In this document: piece after piece, positions 19,981 through 31,335 of the stretch | Layout: each line of letters begins with the position of its first letter | Position numbering within the stretch: position 1 is the first letter of the stretch | From: Halocafeteria seosinensis | Taxonomy: Eukaryota > Sar > Bigyra > Bicosoecida | Assembly (NCBI GenBank): GCA_001687465.1 | Contig: LVLI01000156.1 | Coordinates: forward strand, 62,001-126,000 | Reading direction: 5' to 3' | Length of the DNA stretch: 64,000 nucleotides | Program-made: the position numbers and the translations under genes | The notes under the pieces: model-generated | Told to the model about the DNA's origin: nothing | Seen by the model: the letters and a program-made list of their open reading frames with translations, nothing else | Database searches by the model: none

Positions 19981-21103
19981 CTAGATTGCAGTCCATACCT
20001 CAAGCACGCTTCCCACAGGGACGTCGTTATTCATCGGCAACATGATCTGTATCATTTTTATAATTTCTTTTGTCTGTTCTCAACAAACAACATAGACAGT
20101 AAAGAAGCACCAAGACACCACCTAAAAAACAGTTCTAACCACTCACTTGGTCTTGGATGTTGTCAGATAACTCCTCCAGCGGTGAATCATAGCCAGCAAG
20201 AGCGATCAGTTTCGCACATAATTTGCATAGTCTATCTACAGTCCTGTTGGGCACGACTTCTTGAAGTGCCAGTGACTGATGAAGCATTGTGCGTCGAAGA
20301 TCTGCCACCAGGGCTTTTTCCCCCATACAGCCCATTCCCTTCAGCACATGCTCAGTTTCCTCCTCTTCGGCGCCCTTCTTTCTTCGCCCAGCGGCAGACG
20401 TTTTCCTAGACGTTGTCGCCTTCTTCTTTCGTGCAAAGGCGGTCGTTTCCTGTCTTGGCTTTTCGTTTCCTTCAGTGGAGTCAGTATCATCGTCTTCTTC
20501 CTCCTCACTTTCGTCTGTCGTCGTCCTTCGGGATACTTTCGCTGATGAAGTATTTCCAGTGCCTCCCGCCCGTTCGCTTTCCTTTCTATCGCTTCCACTC
20601 GCGGAGTCATCCTCTTTGTCGTCCCCCTCTTCCTCTGTATCGTCGCTTTCTTCTCCTGAAGACTTCGTTTGGCGCTGGTTCGGTTTAGACGCACCTTCTC
20701 TAGATTCATCGTCATCATGTTGCTTCGCAGTGCCAGTTTCAGACTCTTTTTGCTCCGCTTCCTTCTCTTCACCACCGAAAGCTTCTTGGTTATCTTGAAC
20801 GAATTCTGTGAATTTAGTTTTGATGAGCTTCTTGTATGGCTTAGCATTCCATCCCAGGCGCTCCGATATCGCTTGTAGCAGGCTGCGTACAGTTCCTTGT
20901 GCCACACCGAGTTCTGGATCATTCACCAATTGTTGTAACGTTTCGATGACCTGCTTCTCTTCTTCATCTTGAGTAGTGGTTTGCGTAAGCTGTGTATCTT
21001 GTGTCAACTCTCCGTTTAGCTCGGTATCGCCGTCATCGTCCTGCTGTTGAGAGACTGGTTCCTGGTCCATCTCAATGTCATTTTCTTCCCCATTGTCACT
21101 CAT
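19981..21103 (-). CDS. Acidic DEK-C-like chromatin protein
   Basis: The start is ATG 21103 (MSDNGEENDIEMDQEP); the frame opens further upstream only with a TTG. Exon 1 runs to about 20148 and ends EELSDNIQDQ with a GTGAGT donor. Exon 2 (about 20073-19981) adds TKEIIKMIQIMLPMNNDVP and stops. Residues of about 70-105 (VRSLLQAISERLGWNAKPYK, then KLIKTKFTEFV) match the helical DEK C-terminal domain, which binds DNA or histones. A long Glu/Asp/Ser-rich central part with basic patches (ARKKKATTSRKTS) suggests nuclear histone handling, and a conserved-looking helical C-terminus follows. A DEK/SWIB-type chromatin factor is likely; the exact ortholog is unclear. Confidence 0.62.
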
Positions 21104-21411
21104 TTCTGCCCCTTTTTGGTCTCCTACCCACGCTTGCAAAGATTAATCGTTCCTCCAACACATGCACCACACAAAAACGCTCTGTGTGCACGGCACAGTG
21201 TTTTTGAAGGCTTTGTTTGAAGTCTGACCGGGCAATTTGAATTGTAACTTCACAAACTTGGAGTACAAATTGTAACACTGTACATTGTACAAGTACAATA
21301 GAGTGAGCAATGTTGCCATAGTGTATTTCCTGACTATTTCCAGTGATAATAGAATTCTAGTAAGCGACTTTTGAAACATAACGAATTCATGCTGCGTTGA
21401 CCAGGTACTGA

Positions 21412-24081
21412 TCATTCATCGGCAGTGCCAAAGTCCTGCTGACCGCCCCCTGCTCCATGAGGTGTCTGTGCGGCAGGATGTTTCGCTAATTCATTCGGAA
21501 CTTCATTGTCAGTAGAAACAAGTTGTTGGCGAAGATGGTACAAAATCTTGGAGTCGTCGTCCGTGAAAAACGACAAGGCGCGGCCTTCCTTGCCTGCACG
21601 ACCCGTACGGCCAATACGGTGCGTGTACCGCTCTATCTCTTGTGGCAGATCAAAATTAATAATCTGAGCAACATCCGGGATATCCAATCCCCTTCCTGCA
21701 ACGTCGGTTGCTACCAACACCTGAGATTTGCCATCTTTGAATTCCTTCAGGGCCTCTTCACGTTGATCCTGCTTTTTACCACCGTGTAAGACGACAGGCT
21801 TGAAACCTGCACGCTCGCAGTGCGTAGCCACAGAGCCACAATTGCTTTTCGCATTGACGAATACAATAACGGGTTTAGGACATTTCTGTAAGGCATTTTG
21901 TAACAGTTTTGGCTTCTCCTGCTCCGTGGCTTTCTTAACCTCTTGAATGATTCGCTTATTCTTGCCGCTGTCTTCGTCACCAATCTTCAAGGTTATAGGC
22001 TGATGCAAGAACTTGTTGGCGAGTTTCTCCACTTCCGGTGGCATAGTCGCGGAGTACATAATTGTAGTGCGTTTCCACAAAGAAACCTTCTTCCCATCTG
22101 TTTGATTGCCGTCAGCGGATTCCAGCTGCTGCTTGTTCTCCATAGCATTTTTCTGCTCCATCGGTTCATCTGCCTCTTCGTCGTCCTCCTTCATGCCTCC
22201 CATTCGCTCCAACACAGCAGTTACCTGGGGTTCGAATCCCATGTCTACCATTCTGTCCGCTTCGTCGAGCACGATGTACCGGCACTGATTGAGAACCATG
22301 TAGCCATTCTCCAGACAGTCAATGATTCGCCCAGGAGTGCCGATGACGACGTCAACGCCTCTTCGAAGCGCTTGAATTTGGGGCTGCATGGATGCACCAC
22401 CTACAATACAGCAGCAACGAACATCACAAAATTGGGAAAGCGACTTTGTTTCATCCTCGATTTGCAAAGCGAGTTCCCTTGTGGGTGCCATGATAAGTGC
22501 TAGAGGGCCTTCACTGCTGACCACGCTTCGCGCACTATCGGGCATCTGGAGGATGTAGTGAAGCAACGGAATTACAAAGGCAGCTGTTTTACCAGAGCCT
22601 GTCTCTGCCACGCCAATGATATCCCGCTGCTCTAAGCCAATGGGTATGGCTTGTCTCTGAATGGGAGAGGGGTCCTTATATTTCTTAGCTTTTACAGCGT
22701 CTAAAATAAGTGAGCTGAAGTTTCCTTCCTTCCAAAATCGCAGCGGGTGAGGCACTTTTCCTCCACGTACGCGAATGTCAAAGTCCTCGCGGAAGATTCT
22801 CCAGTCGCGTTCAGTCATATCTTTCAACTCTTTCTCACTCCAGTGCAGACCTTCACCACCACCCATTTCCATCCGTGCCTTCTCATTCATCGCCCGCTGT
22901 TGTCGCTCCTTTACCAAATCTAATTCGCCTACTTGTGTAGAAGGATCTCGTACTTCTGGTTCTTCGGCTACATGCTTTAGACGTTCTGCTTCGTGTTTTC
23001 TTCTCTCAGCTAGGGCATCCAAAAATTTCTGGCTCATTTTGTTTCTTTGCTCGCGCACATCGACTCCAGCCAGATATCCACGTCCAAACAAAAGGCTGTT
23101 GTTGTTAGCTTCCGAGTTCAGAGGATTGGTTTCATCCGTAGTGTCTTCTTCGTGTCCCCATTCGAACTTAAAGATTCGGGCGAACTTATCTGAGGGTTTT
23201 ACGAGGTTTTTCTTTTGACTGGTTCTCTGCCCGAGGTAACTGTTACGGATCTCCTCGATCTGACGTTCTCTGTCGGATCTCTGTTCAGCATACATGTCGC
23301 CTTTCCCACCCAGATAAGTGGGATACTCCGTCTTTTCAGGAGCTCGGGAGCTTGCCCCTGCATGTTTCTTCTGCAGCAACTGTTGCACCGTCGCGGCACC
23401 ACTTTCCTGTGGTGTCAACTTGTCTTTTTTCACCTTAGTAGGTCCTGTAGCGTTTTGCGGAGCGTTGTTAGTTTCCGCGGTACGGCTGTTTCGACCAGTA
23501 CCGTTTTGTTCGTACCGAGCCTCGCCACTGCCATGACTCTCATCGCGTTCCGCGCTCCGGCTTCGGCTCCTCTTCGACTCTCTGTCACGACTTCGGCTAC
23601 GGTCACGGGTGTTCCTATCGTCCCTTCGTCGAGACGAATGTCGTTCGGGGGGACTTCGACTTCGGCTCCGACGATGACCTCGAGAAGACCGTCTGCTGTC
23701 CCTCTCTCGGTCTCGAGACCGAGATCGACTACGGCTCCTGCTTCTGCTCCGTCTCGACGACGAACCTCGTTTACTGCTACTACGCCGGTCTTTCCCTCTG
23801 TCGTCTTGACGACGCCCACTACTTCTGCCATCCCCTCGTTGGGACCTACTATCCTTGTTGCTCGAGCTTCCTCGATGCTCAGTTTCTTGGGCTTTCTGTA
23901 TGAATTGTTTCCGTTTTTCTTCCTGCTGCCTCCGAATTTCCTCCTGCTGCTTTTTCCTCTCTTCTAGCTTCTGCAGAGCGAGCTTTTCACGCTCCTCCTT
24001 GGTCAAAAACTTTACTCCATTACCTTGTCCACTCTTCGCCACGGCAGGATCCTTTTTCCCAATGACGCCATCACGCTCCAT
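21412..24081 (-). CDS. DDX23: Spliceosomal DEAD-box RNA helicase PRP28/DDX23
   Basis: Intronless, 889 residues. The N-terminal part is an RS-type domain (many Arg-Ser and Arg-Asp dipeptides), as in metazoan DDX23. The core has all the motifs: Q motif with motif I (PSPIQRQAIPIG, AETGSGKT), Ia APTRELALQ, Ib TPGR, II LDEADRMVDMGFE, III SAT, IV VIVFVNAK, V VATDVAGRGLDIP and VI HRIGRTGRAG. F-x-D-F-D-I-R-x-R-G-G-K-V-P-x-P just before the core is specific for PRP28. The enzyme unwinds the U1 snRNA/5' splice-site helix so that U6 can replace U1 in the pre-B spliceosome. Location is nuclear. The lack of introns contrasts with its intron-rich neighbours. Confidence 0.95.
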   Translation of the reverse strand: MERDGVIGKKDPAVAKSGQGNGVKFLTKEEREKLALQKLEERKKQQEEIRRQQEEKRKQFIQKAQETEHRGSSSNKDSRSQRGDGRSSGRRQDDRGKDRRSSSKRGSSSRRSRSRSRSRSRSRDRERDSRRSSRGHRRSRSRSPPERHSSRRRDDRNTRDRSRSRDRESKRSRSRSAERDESHGSGEARYEQNGTGRNSRTAETNNAPQNATGPTKVKKDKLTPQESGAATVQQLLQKKHAGASSRAPEKTEYPTYLGGKGDMYAEQRSDRERQIEEIRNSYLGQRTSQKKNLVKPSDKFARIFKFEWGHEEDTTDETNPLNSEANNNSLLFGRGYLAGVDVREQRNKMSQKFLDALAERRKHEAERLKHVAEEPEVRDPSTQVGELDLVKERQQRAMNEKARMEMGGGEGLHWSEKELKDMTERDWRIFREDFDIRVRGGKVPHPLRFWKEGNFSSLILDAVKAKKYKDPSPIQRQAIPIGLEQRDIIGVAETGSGKTAAFVIPLLHYILQMPDSARSVVSSEGPLALIMAPTRELALQIEDETKSLSQFCDVRCCCIVGGASMQPQIQALRRGVDVVIGTPGRIIDCLENGYMVLNQCRYIVLDEADRMVDMGFEPQVTAVLERMGGMKEDDEEADEPMEQKNAMENKQQLESADGNQTDGKKVSLWKRTTIMYSATMPPEVEKLANKFLHQPITLKIGDEDSGKNKRIIQEVKKATEQEKPKLLQNALQKCPKPVIVFVNAKSNCGSVATHCERAGFKPVVLHGGKKQDQREEALKEFKDGKSQVLVATDVAGRGLDIPDVAQIINFDLPQEIERYTHRIGRTGRAGKEGRALSFFTDDDSKILYHLRQQLVSTDNEVPNELAKHPAAQTPHGAGGGQQDFGTADE

Positions 24082-24444
24082 TTTCGACTATGTACAACCG
24101 AGACATACAAAGGGGATAATATGACGGCTTTGTTCTGCTTTTCTTCCCTACAAAAATGAGCAATTCACCCCAACACACCGAAGAATGAACCTTGTTTTGG
24201 CTCGATCTACAACCTCTCGAGGACAACACTTCAACCTGGCACATTCGGTCCTTCGGCCGGGCGAATCGGCCCTGTGCAACACATGCATGACGCACATACT
24301 CATGTGACAAAAGAATGTATGCAAAAGGTTCGATACGACTGGAGACAATGGACGGCAGTGAATTTCTTGCACTAAACGGAGATACCCCCTGTATCGGGGT
24401 GGTAGATTGGGTTTAAACTGCATGGCTGCTAGGTGCATTGTTTC
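24082..24444. other. Spacer between PRP28 and AP-4 sigma
   Basis: About 360 bases between the PRP28 start and the 3' end of the AP-4 sigma gene, both on the minus strand. It should hold the PRP28 promoter. No gene, RNA or repeat is seen. Confidence 0.4.
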
Positions 24445-25294
24445 TTAATGTTTGGACGTCTTGTCTAGTAGAAATACCGGTTTGAGAATGTTTTGTTTGT
24501 TCGTCTCCACTACGCATCCGTTGGCAACCATTTCGTCTGCAACTCAAGATAAAGTAGTAAAAGTTAACGTCGAAGAGGAACAAGGTCACGATCCTTGCAT
24601 GCCAAGACTAAACCCAGAGTACACATCGCAAACAAACAATCCTGTATACTTACTTAGTATAAAGTGCGCTTTCTCAATATTAAACATGATATCCAGTTCA
24701 CACTGCGCAACAACACAACATATACTTCGTCATTTCCTTCGGTCTTTCTGCACAAGGAGGCCTTTGGCACAACATACCACATTCTCAAAATATTTGTCCA
24801 GTGTCTCTACAAGGCAGTGAATAAACTCGAGAATCCCTAGTTCATTCTGTAAAAGCGGGGACGTCATGACGATTGCACAAACGACGTCGGTGCAAGGAAA
24901 TGTAGAAGAGCCCTTACTTCTGTATCTGGTTCGGTGCCGACAATAAAGAAGAGCGATGCGTATCGTCGATAAATGACTTTCATCCCTCGATACTCCATAA
25001 AGGAGCACTGTGAAACACACATACACACCATGTATGAATATACAAGTACCCTAGAATGCTAGTGTGCATGTTAAATCTTACCTGTAGTTCTGTTCGTGAG
25101 AGACATCGTCTGATAATTTCAGCCTCCAATGCCGTCCTCTCCTCCATGGGGAGGTACTCAAAATATTCAGCCAGCCTGGTTTGGCCTTGCTTATTCACCA
25201 TCAATATAAACTTGATATTTGGACCACGTTGGGTATTTCGACCCACGCCCCGCTCCGAGGGACTAAATGCATTACTTTGAGTTCCTACGTCCAT
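24445..25294 (-). CDS. AP4S1: AP-4 complex sigma subunit
   Basis: Five exons. Exon 1 from ATG 25294 gives a 26-residue extension ([18 protein letters not shown]) and then [20 protein letters not shown], the start of an adaptor sigma chain; [10 protein letters not shown] is typical of AP-4. Later exons give [56 protein letters not shown] and [20 protein letters not shown], ending DKTSKH. Sigma is the small longin-fold subunit of the heterotetrameric AP-4 coat, which sorts cargo at the trans-Golgi network. All junctions keep phase, and one uses an ATACTA-A split codon. The extension before Ile-Lys-Phe is longer than in usual sigma chains, where Met directly precedes it. Confidence 0.9.
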
Positions 25295-25657
25295 TTTATT
25301 TTCCACTATCTCTTCATCTGTATCAGTTCTACTATGTCAGTCTGAATGGGCTTCTCACAATCCTTCCGAACAGCTCCTAGAACGCTCTGGAAGCACAGAC
25401 CTCTGCGGGCAAGTGAAAGGTTCGGAGGCAACAATCAAAAATGAGACTTTTGAAGGCGTGAACAAGGGCAGTCAATAAGGGGGCGCTAAGGGGGACAAAA
25501 AATGCCCGGGTGGCCATTGGCCAACCTCAACTTTGCTCCATTGCAGACGTCGTGGACACGTATCAGACACAACGAGTTGTTGATAGTCTCTTGTTGGGAT
25601 CAAGCGTTGATCTGGTTGTGTGTATTTGTGTTATAGAGGCGTAAAAGGTCTTTGAAA
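25295..25657. other. Divergent promoter region (AP-4 sigma / GNAT)
   Basis: About 360 bases between two divergently transcribed start codons, so both promoters should lie here. It contains a G-rich patch around 25480-25500 (AAGGGGGCGCTAAGGGGG). No other element is recognised. Confidence 0.45.
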
Positions 25658-26725
25658 ATGGCGTCTCGATCCGAGGCCACTTCCGCCCAGGAGAATGCCT
25701 TTCATACGGCTTTACACAAGCTTTGCAAGGGCTGGACCTGTCTATCCAACCAGTACGCCAGGGCATACGAAAGGTACCCTGCCACGACCATCGTATCGAC
25801 CACGGCAGCGGCTCTGGTAGGAGGTACATGCGCTGTAAACTCGATTCTCCGCAGCTATAAACGAAGTCAAGGACCGAATCGCTATCAAAAGCCCTTTACA
25901 CTGCCTAATTCCGAGACGTTTACACCCACGGGGTACGGAGACCACTCTCCGGTATCAGTGCAACGCGTCCCGGAAACGAGGAAGGACATAAAGGAGGCGG
26001 CCAAAGTGTTTGCGGGGTGGCTAACGCGCTCGAATGACCCCATTACCCGAGCTTGTGCTGCCAAGGTATGTTGCATGAATATGAAAAACTATGATATTAG
26101 AGCATTTTTATACGAGAAAGAAAATATGCCTCTTTGGATGGATGGGTTAGTTGGTTTTTATTGCTTCACTATTGCTTCCGCTCTTGGCATGCAGGACTTG
26201 AACCCGCAACAATTCGAAGGGGCTGTGCAGTGGCTGTTTTCTGTATTGCTCAAGGAGACTGTGCCAGTCGAGACCGGGTGTATTACTTTAGAGGACAGCA
26301 AGAGAAAAGCCGTGGCTGTCTGGATCCCCCCGGGATACGAGTTGGATGAATGGGAGTTCTTAAAGTCGGGAGGATATGCATTCCTGTGGCGCTTCTCTGG
26401 ATGGGAGAGACGCATGCGCTATCTAGGGTTTGGCGAAATCGTCAAGACCCGTAGGTGGAGACTCATGAAGCCTTACCAACAAAACTATTACTACTTACTA
26501 GCCCTCGGAACTAGCGAGGAGCATCTTGATAACCCTAATTCGGCGGCTGTTGTAGAGGCTGTGTTGAAGCAGGCTGATGAAGCGGGCGTCCCTTGCGCGG
26601 TGGAAACCAGTAAGCAAGAAGCTGTTTCATTTTATTCCAGATTCGGATTTGAAACTGTTGAGGAGTTCTCTTGTTTCGGAATCACCGTTTACATGTTGAT
26701 CCGAAATCCCCGGAGTAACTATTAG
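25658..26725 (+). CDS. GNAT-type acetyltransferase with N-terminal hydrophobic segment
   Basis: The start is ATG 25658 (MASRSEATSAQENAFHTALH). An Ala/Gly-rich hydrophobic stretch at residues of about 45-65 (TTIVSTTAAALVGGTCAVNS) could be a membrane anchor. The C-terminal half resembles fungal-type GNAT proteins: RKAVAVWIPPGYELDEWEF, YYYLLALGTSEEHLDNP, and VPCAVETSKQEAVSFYSRFG, the conserved tail with A-x-x-F-Y-x-x-x-G-F. The enzyme should use acetyl-CoA; the substrate is unknown. Between AAK and DLNPQQF lies a 126-nt stretch that begins GTATGT, ends GCATGCAG and is AT-rich. It is in frame without stops and is most likely an intron, giving about 313 instead of 355 residues. Confidence 0.77.
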   Translation: MASRSEATSAQENAFHTALHKLCKGWTCLSNQYARAYERYPATTIVSTTAAALVGGTCAVNSILRSYKRSQGPNRYQKPFTLPNSETFTPTGYGDHSPVSVQRVPETRKDIKEAAKVFAGWLTRSNDPITRACAAKVCCMNMKNYDIRAFLYEKENMPLWMDGLVGFYCFTIASALGMQDLNPQQFEGAVQWLFSVLLKETVPVETGCITLEDSKRKAVAVWIPPGYELDEWEFLKSGGYAFLWRFSGWERRMRYLGFGEIVKTRRWRLMKPYQQNYYYLLALGTSEEHLDNPNSAAVVEAVLKQADEAGVPCAVETSKQEAVSFYSRFGFETVEEFSCFGITVYMLIRNPRSNY

Positions 26726-26890
26726 ACGGAAGACAGATTACAAGTTCGTTTATGCCTTCCCCGTGAATACGAGGTAGCTTACGTTACGATTGATAACGGG
26801 AATAGTGAAGGAAAGCTGTATATTTCCGTAATCGATGTCACGTTGACACAGTCCTATATGTCAAATGTACGAAACTTCCTTTTCTCATTC

Positions 26891-29800
26891 CTACCATTTA
26901 TAGCCAGCATATTGGGGAGCTGTCCCTTGTGGAGGAGGTGGCCATACAGGTCTGTGGTAGGATTGGTTATACGGCCCTATCCCAGCCCCATGCTGCTGCT
27001 GATATGGCGGTTGGGGAGGAGGCTGAGAGGGTCCATAGTAAGCCGGACCTCGAATCGTTGGTCCGTAAGGGTTGCCCGGATGAGGGTAGTACGGTTGCTT
27101 CGAAGGATACTGAGGGGGTGCACTTGGCGCTCCACTGCTGTTTATCGGTGGCAATGTTGAATACATGCCTCGAACGTTTGGGGGAGGAGCCATTGTTGAG
27201 TATGCTGGTGGAGCGTTGGGACTAGCGAACATCATTGCCTGTTGCTTATGTTCAAACTGCCTTTGGAGTTCCCTACCGAGTGCTAAACCATAACTATCCG
27301 TGGGGGCAGAAGGAGGTTGCTTAGGTGTGTGCTCAGCCACCGTGGGATCCATCGTGGCATTGTTGTCCACAGCTGTGTTACCGTCATGTTTTGCATTCCT
27401 TTGGTTCTCATTCGAAACGCCTTCCGCAGGAGCGGAAAGCTTGCTAGCATCGCCATCAGATGAGGTTGAGGAGCTCCGGCGTTCTCTACGGTTGCGCCGC
27501 CTTCGAGTTCTCTCCGATTTCTTCTTTTTCTGCGCCTTTCTACTGACATTTGCCTTTTGCCTAGGTTTAGACGCGCTTTCCGAGTCTGAAGAAGAAGACG
27601 CAGACGACGTTTGTTCGTTATCGCTCTCAGCGGAATTTGCAAGCTCTTGAGCTTTATACAGGTGCTCTGCAATTTTATCTACTGTGGGAGCAGCTTTGCG
27701 TTTCTCGGACTTGTGCGATGATTTAGTCGACGAAATCGCGGAGGACAGCTCTTCCACAGAGTCCCTGGGAGATTCGTCCGCAAAGAACTTCGAGAGAAGT
27801 TCTATTAGCTTTTCCAGTTGAGCATCGCGGTTGGAGGGTCTTGCTGGTTCTTCACTGCCCCGGGAATCGTACAAGGCGTTCTCCTCACCGGAGTCCTCGC
27901 GAGAAGGAACATCCGCCTCACACTGTTTACTTGATACTTCTGGAGTTCGGGGACTTTCGGGGAGGACGTACTGGTCCGCCAGCTCTCTGTCGTGACGTAG
28001 CTCCTGCTGTCGTTCCTCTTCCTTTTGAGCGACATCCGCACGGAGTGTCCGAATCTCTTCCCGCAGCTTCTGAAGATGTCCTTGAGATACTGCCAACCTC
28101 CAACGGTAAAACATACGGGTTGCGTTTCGAGAGATCGATTTCCTGCATACAGAGTCCAACAGAAGAAATCCTGCTTTTTGGGATGTAGCAATTCCTACAG
28201 ATCGTAAAGAGCTAATTTTTTGCATTAACTCCGTAACATCCTGTCCATGAGACCGTTCTCGTTCCAAAGAATTTTTTAGCTCCGCGGTTTTTGAATCTAA
28301 CTTCTCCTGAAGAGCGTCTCTGTCTTCTTCTAGCTTGGAGATCCTACTCTCTGAGCTTGCGAGGGCCACCTTCATCCTCTCATTTTCGTCTTTCAAACGA
28401 CCATTCACCTCTGGCTGCTGATATGGCCCAACGTCCGTGGTAGAGCCAGACTCGGGAACATGGGTTGCGGCTGTCGTGGCAACATGATTGCTGGGAAGAG
28501 TTCTCTGCGTTACTTGAGTAATTACCTCACTCACATTTGTATGACGGGCCCGAGACGTCTGTCCAGTGCTATATATGTTAATCGGGGAAGCTTCGCTAAC
28601 CTGTTGCACGGGCGTACCAGAAGCTGCTGTTTGTTGAATGTCACGATGCATCCGCTGGGGAAGCGCAGAGGTTTCAGTTGGAGGGGTCTGCTGGCTATGA
28701 CGACTCACGTGATCCATCATTGTAGAAACACTTGTTTGCGTAGGCGCAGTAGGCTGTGAAGTCTCAGATAGCCTTCTTCGGGCATCCTCTCCAAGAATGA
28801 GGTTCCCATTAAATGACTGGATTACTATGCCGTCTCCACCGGTAGTGCCAACTCTTCCTTTTCTCCCCGACCAAGAATGGGACCGTCTTACAGGAGAGGC
28901 ACTTCTGGCCGCCTCCGATTCACCACTTGATTCTCGACTGGGCGAAGAGTTGGATCGATCCCGTTGCTCTAACTTTGGCTCACTTGCTTTGGATGCAGTG
29001 GGAACACCACGACTTGAGTTCCGTTTTCCATTTTTATCAGCAATCCCCTGTTTCCACGTTTCACTCTCTCGACTCTCGCGGAGCCTGTTCTCCTTCGTAC
29101 TATCTCTATGAGGGTTTCCACCGACGGCATGACCATGAAGAGAGGATGCTGCTGCGCGACCTACTTCCTCCTCAGGCGTTGCTTGGTTGCTCTCCTCTCG
29201 ACCGCCACGCTGTTCGCGTCCTACATCATCCCATTGAATATGTGGATAGCTTGTTGCAACTTCTTCTGAAACGGGAACTGCCTGACTTTGGACTCGATCT
29301 CTCTCAGCTTCAGTTGCTGCCTCATCACAGCCTTGATTCCTATCAGTTTCAATGTTGGGCCGCTGCTCAAACGATACCGATTGTCTTTGGTTATCGACAA
29401 AATGTGCTTGTCCCTGCGAACCTGTATCATTGACTTGGGAGTGAGAGATAGCCTTCTGCATCTGCTCATAGGTATCCGATTTCCTTGGACCATCCAGGGA
29501 ATGCACTTGCCTTTGAGACCCTTTATCATTAAATTCTGACTGCAAAGAGTCCTTGGTCATATTTAAATTTGCAGCGTCTACAGGCCGTGTTTGCACCGGA
29601 GTATGGATGGGTTGCGCAGTGTCGTGCGGCTCAACGTTATGCTGCTGGTCCCCACTCGCATATGGATTAGGACCAGCGGGATAAACTACAGAAATGGGGG
29701 GAATATTGTTGTTTCCACCGCGTTCGACACTCTCGTACAACTCTTTCATTGTGTTCGATGCAGCTTCCATCGCTGATCTACTTGCTGCACTTGCAGCTCT

Positions 29801-31335
29801 TAACCTTGCTTTCCTTTGAGAAGCACGATCGCGCCGTACCATTGCTCGCAGTTGCTCTTGCGCTCGTTTCCTTTCTTCCCTTCGTTTGCTTAGGTCTGCA
29901 CATCCAGGAGGACTAGAGTTGGCTCTGGTGTGTGCCCCTCTTTGCGACGATCTATCAGGAAACGTCTCCTGACTCTTGGAACGTCCTCGTTCTGCTGAAG
30001 TATCAGCCATGTGATTTCGAGTGCTATTAGCTCGCGCATTAGCGCTGTGCCTAACAGCACCATATGTAGTGCTCTGGGCTGCCGAGGTTGTACCTGTGGT
30101 AGCTCTCTGTGGGCTCCGCGTGTCCTTGTACGCCTTGTGGTGAGACTCGCGTAGGGATTGTGCCAAAGTTTCACGGGCGGATTTGTCTGCACTTCTTTGT
30201 AAATCCGGGGAACGATGGGATGGTGGGTGACTTGTTGCTTGCTCCGGATAGGATTCACCGGATGTGCGGACGTTAGTCGCCGTTAATGGGGAACTAGTTC
30301 CTGTGGCGTGCCACTCTGTGGCACTCCTCGCTGAAGAACTAAACCTGTCATCATTCTGCCCATAACCTCCACCATATAATATATCATTCATTGCCGAACC
30401 ATTTTGCCCCGGATGAGCCGGATCTCGCTTTAGTTTGGGTGGCTCTCCAGACGTTGAATGCCGGGCTGTTCGCTCGCGGGTCGAGATACCCGCCGCCCTG
30501 TCTTCGGACTCTAGTATCGTTTCCGCAGAGTCATTATGTCCGATCGGTCCACCAGAAGCATTATTCTGACTGTACGGACCATCGGATTCACGCTTTTGTC
30601 GTTCCGCATGTGTTGGCGACTGGATCCTTTGGGAGTGTACTCCCAGGGAGCCTGCGCCACTAGCGGCATCACTCCGATAAGTAGCGTTGGTAGTGTGCAG
30701 ATCCGCATATTGTTTGGATGGCGATTTACCGTGTCCGTGCTCCGGTGTCTCACCCTGCCCAGTGATGCCTCTTGTATCTGTCACTTCGTGGAAATCAAAC
30801 CTGTACTGGACGGCGTCAAACCCGAAACGAATAATATCGCCCGAGTTGAGTTCCGCAGTAGTGTTCTTCAACAGTGTCTGGTTGACAAATGTTCCGTTAG
30901 TAGATCCCACATCTATAAGTTTAGCTCGCTTCTGCCATGGCATCATCATAAGCGTGTGAGCGATGACGTTGTTCAAATCCAGAGCCAGTGCCCTCCACTA
31001 GCTTCTTACCTTGCTTCCTGGTCGTACGATCAACCGCGCATGTTTATTTGAAATCGATTTTGACTCCGTGAGAACCTGGAGTAACATACAAAAGGGACAT
31101 TAAGGCACTTAAATATGAGCATGACTTGAACTTTTTGCCCTCGGAGCGCGTGATTTGAAAGCGTCCGTCACTCAATACGAGGACACATTACAGCGTCCTT
31201 CCCCTGCCCTGAGGAACACTGGTAGAGAATACGTACAATATCATTTTGAGCACCTCTGCCGATGGTAATCTCGCCTGGTTCCAGCTCATACAGCACTTTG
31301 GAACTGCGTAGATAGGCCGCCGGAGGCTCCACCAT
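26891..31335 (-). CDS. CEP170-like FHA and coiled-coil protein
   Basis: Three exons: about 31335-31238 (MVEPPAAYLRSSKVLYELEP; GEITIGRGAQNDI), about 31079-31010 (VLTESKSISNKHARLIVRPG) and a large one from about 30933 to 26891. They form an N-terminal FHA domain: G-R-G, S-x-x-H-A and RAKLIDVGSTNGTFVNQT. The IIRFGFDAVQYRF ending recalls CEP170 (L-R-F-G-Y-D-x-x-x-F). A long disordered Ser/Gln/Arg-rich region follows, then a coiled coil (RISKLEEDRDALQEKLDSKT), a Trp motif (RMFYRWRLAV) like Sfi1/centrin-binding repeats, a basic Arg-rich patch and a Pro/Tyr-rich tail ending YAGYKW. FHA domains bind phosphothreonine. A centriole or basal-body location is inferred; CEP170 kinship is tentative. Confidence 0.72.

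Noticed and set aside
23215..23967. 250-codon plus-strand open frame opposite the PRP28 N-terminus.
   Set aside because: Antisense of the Arg/Ser repeat region, which gives stop-poor complementary frames by composition.
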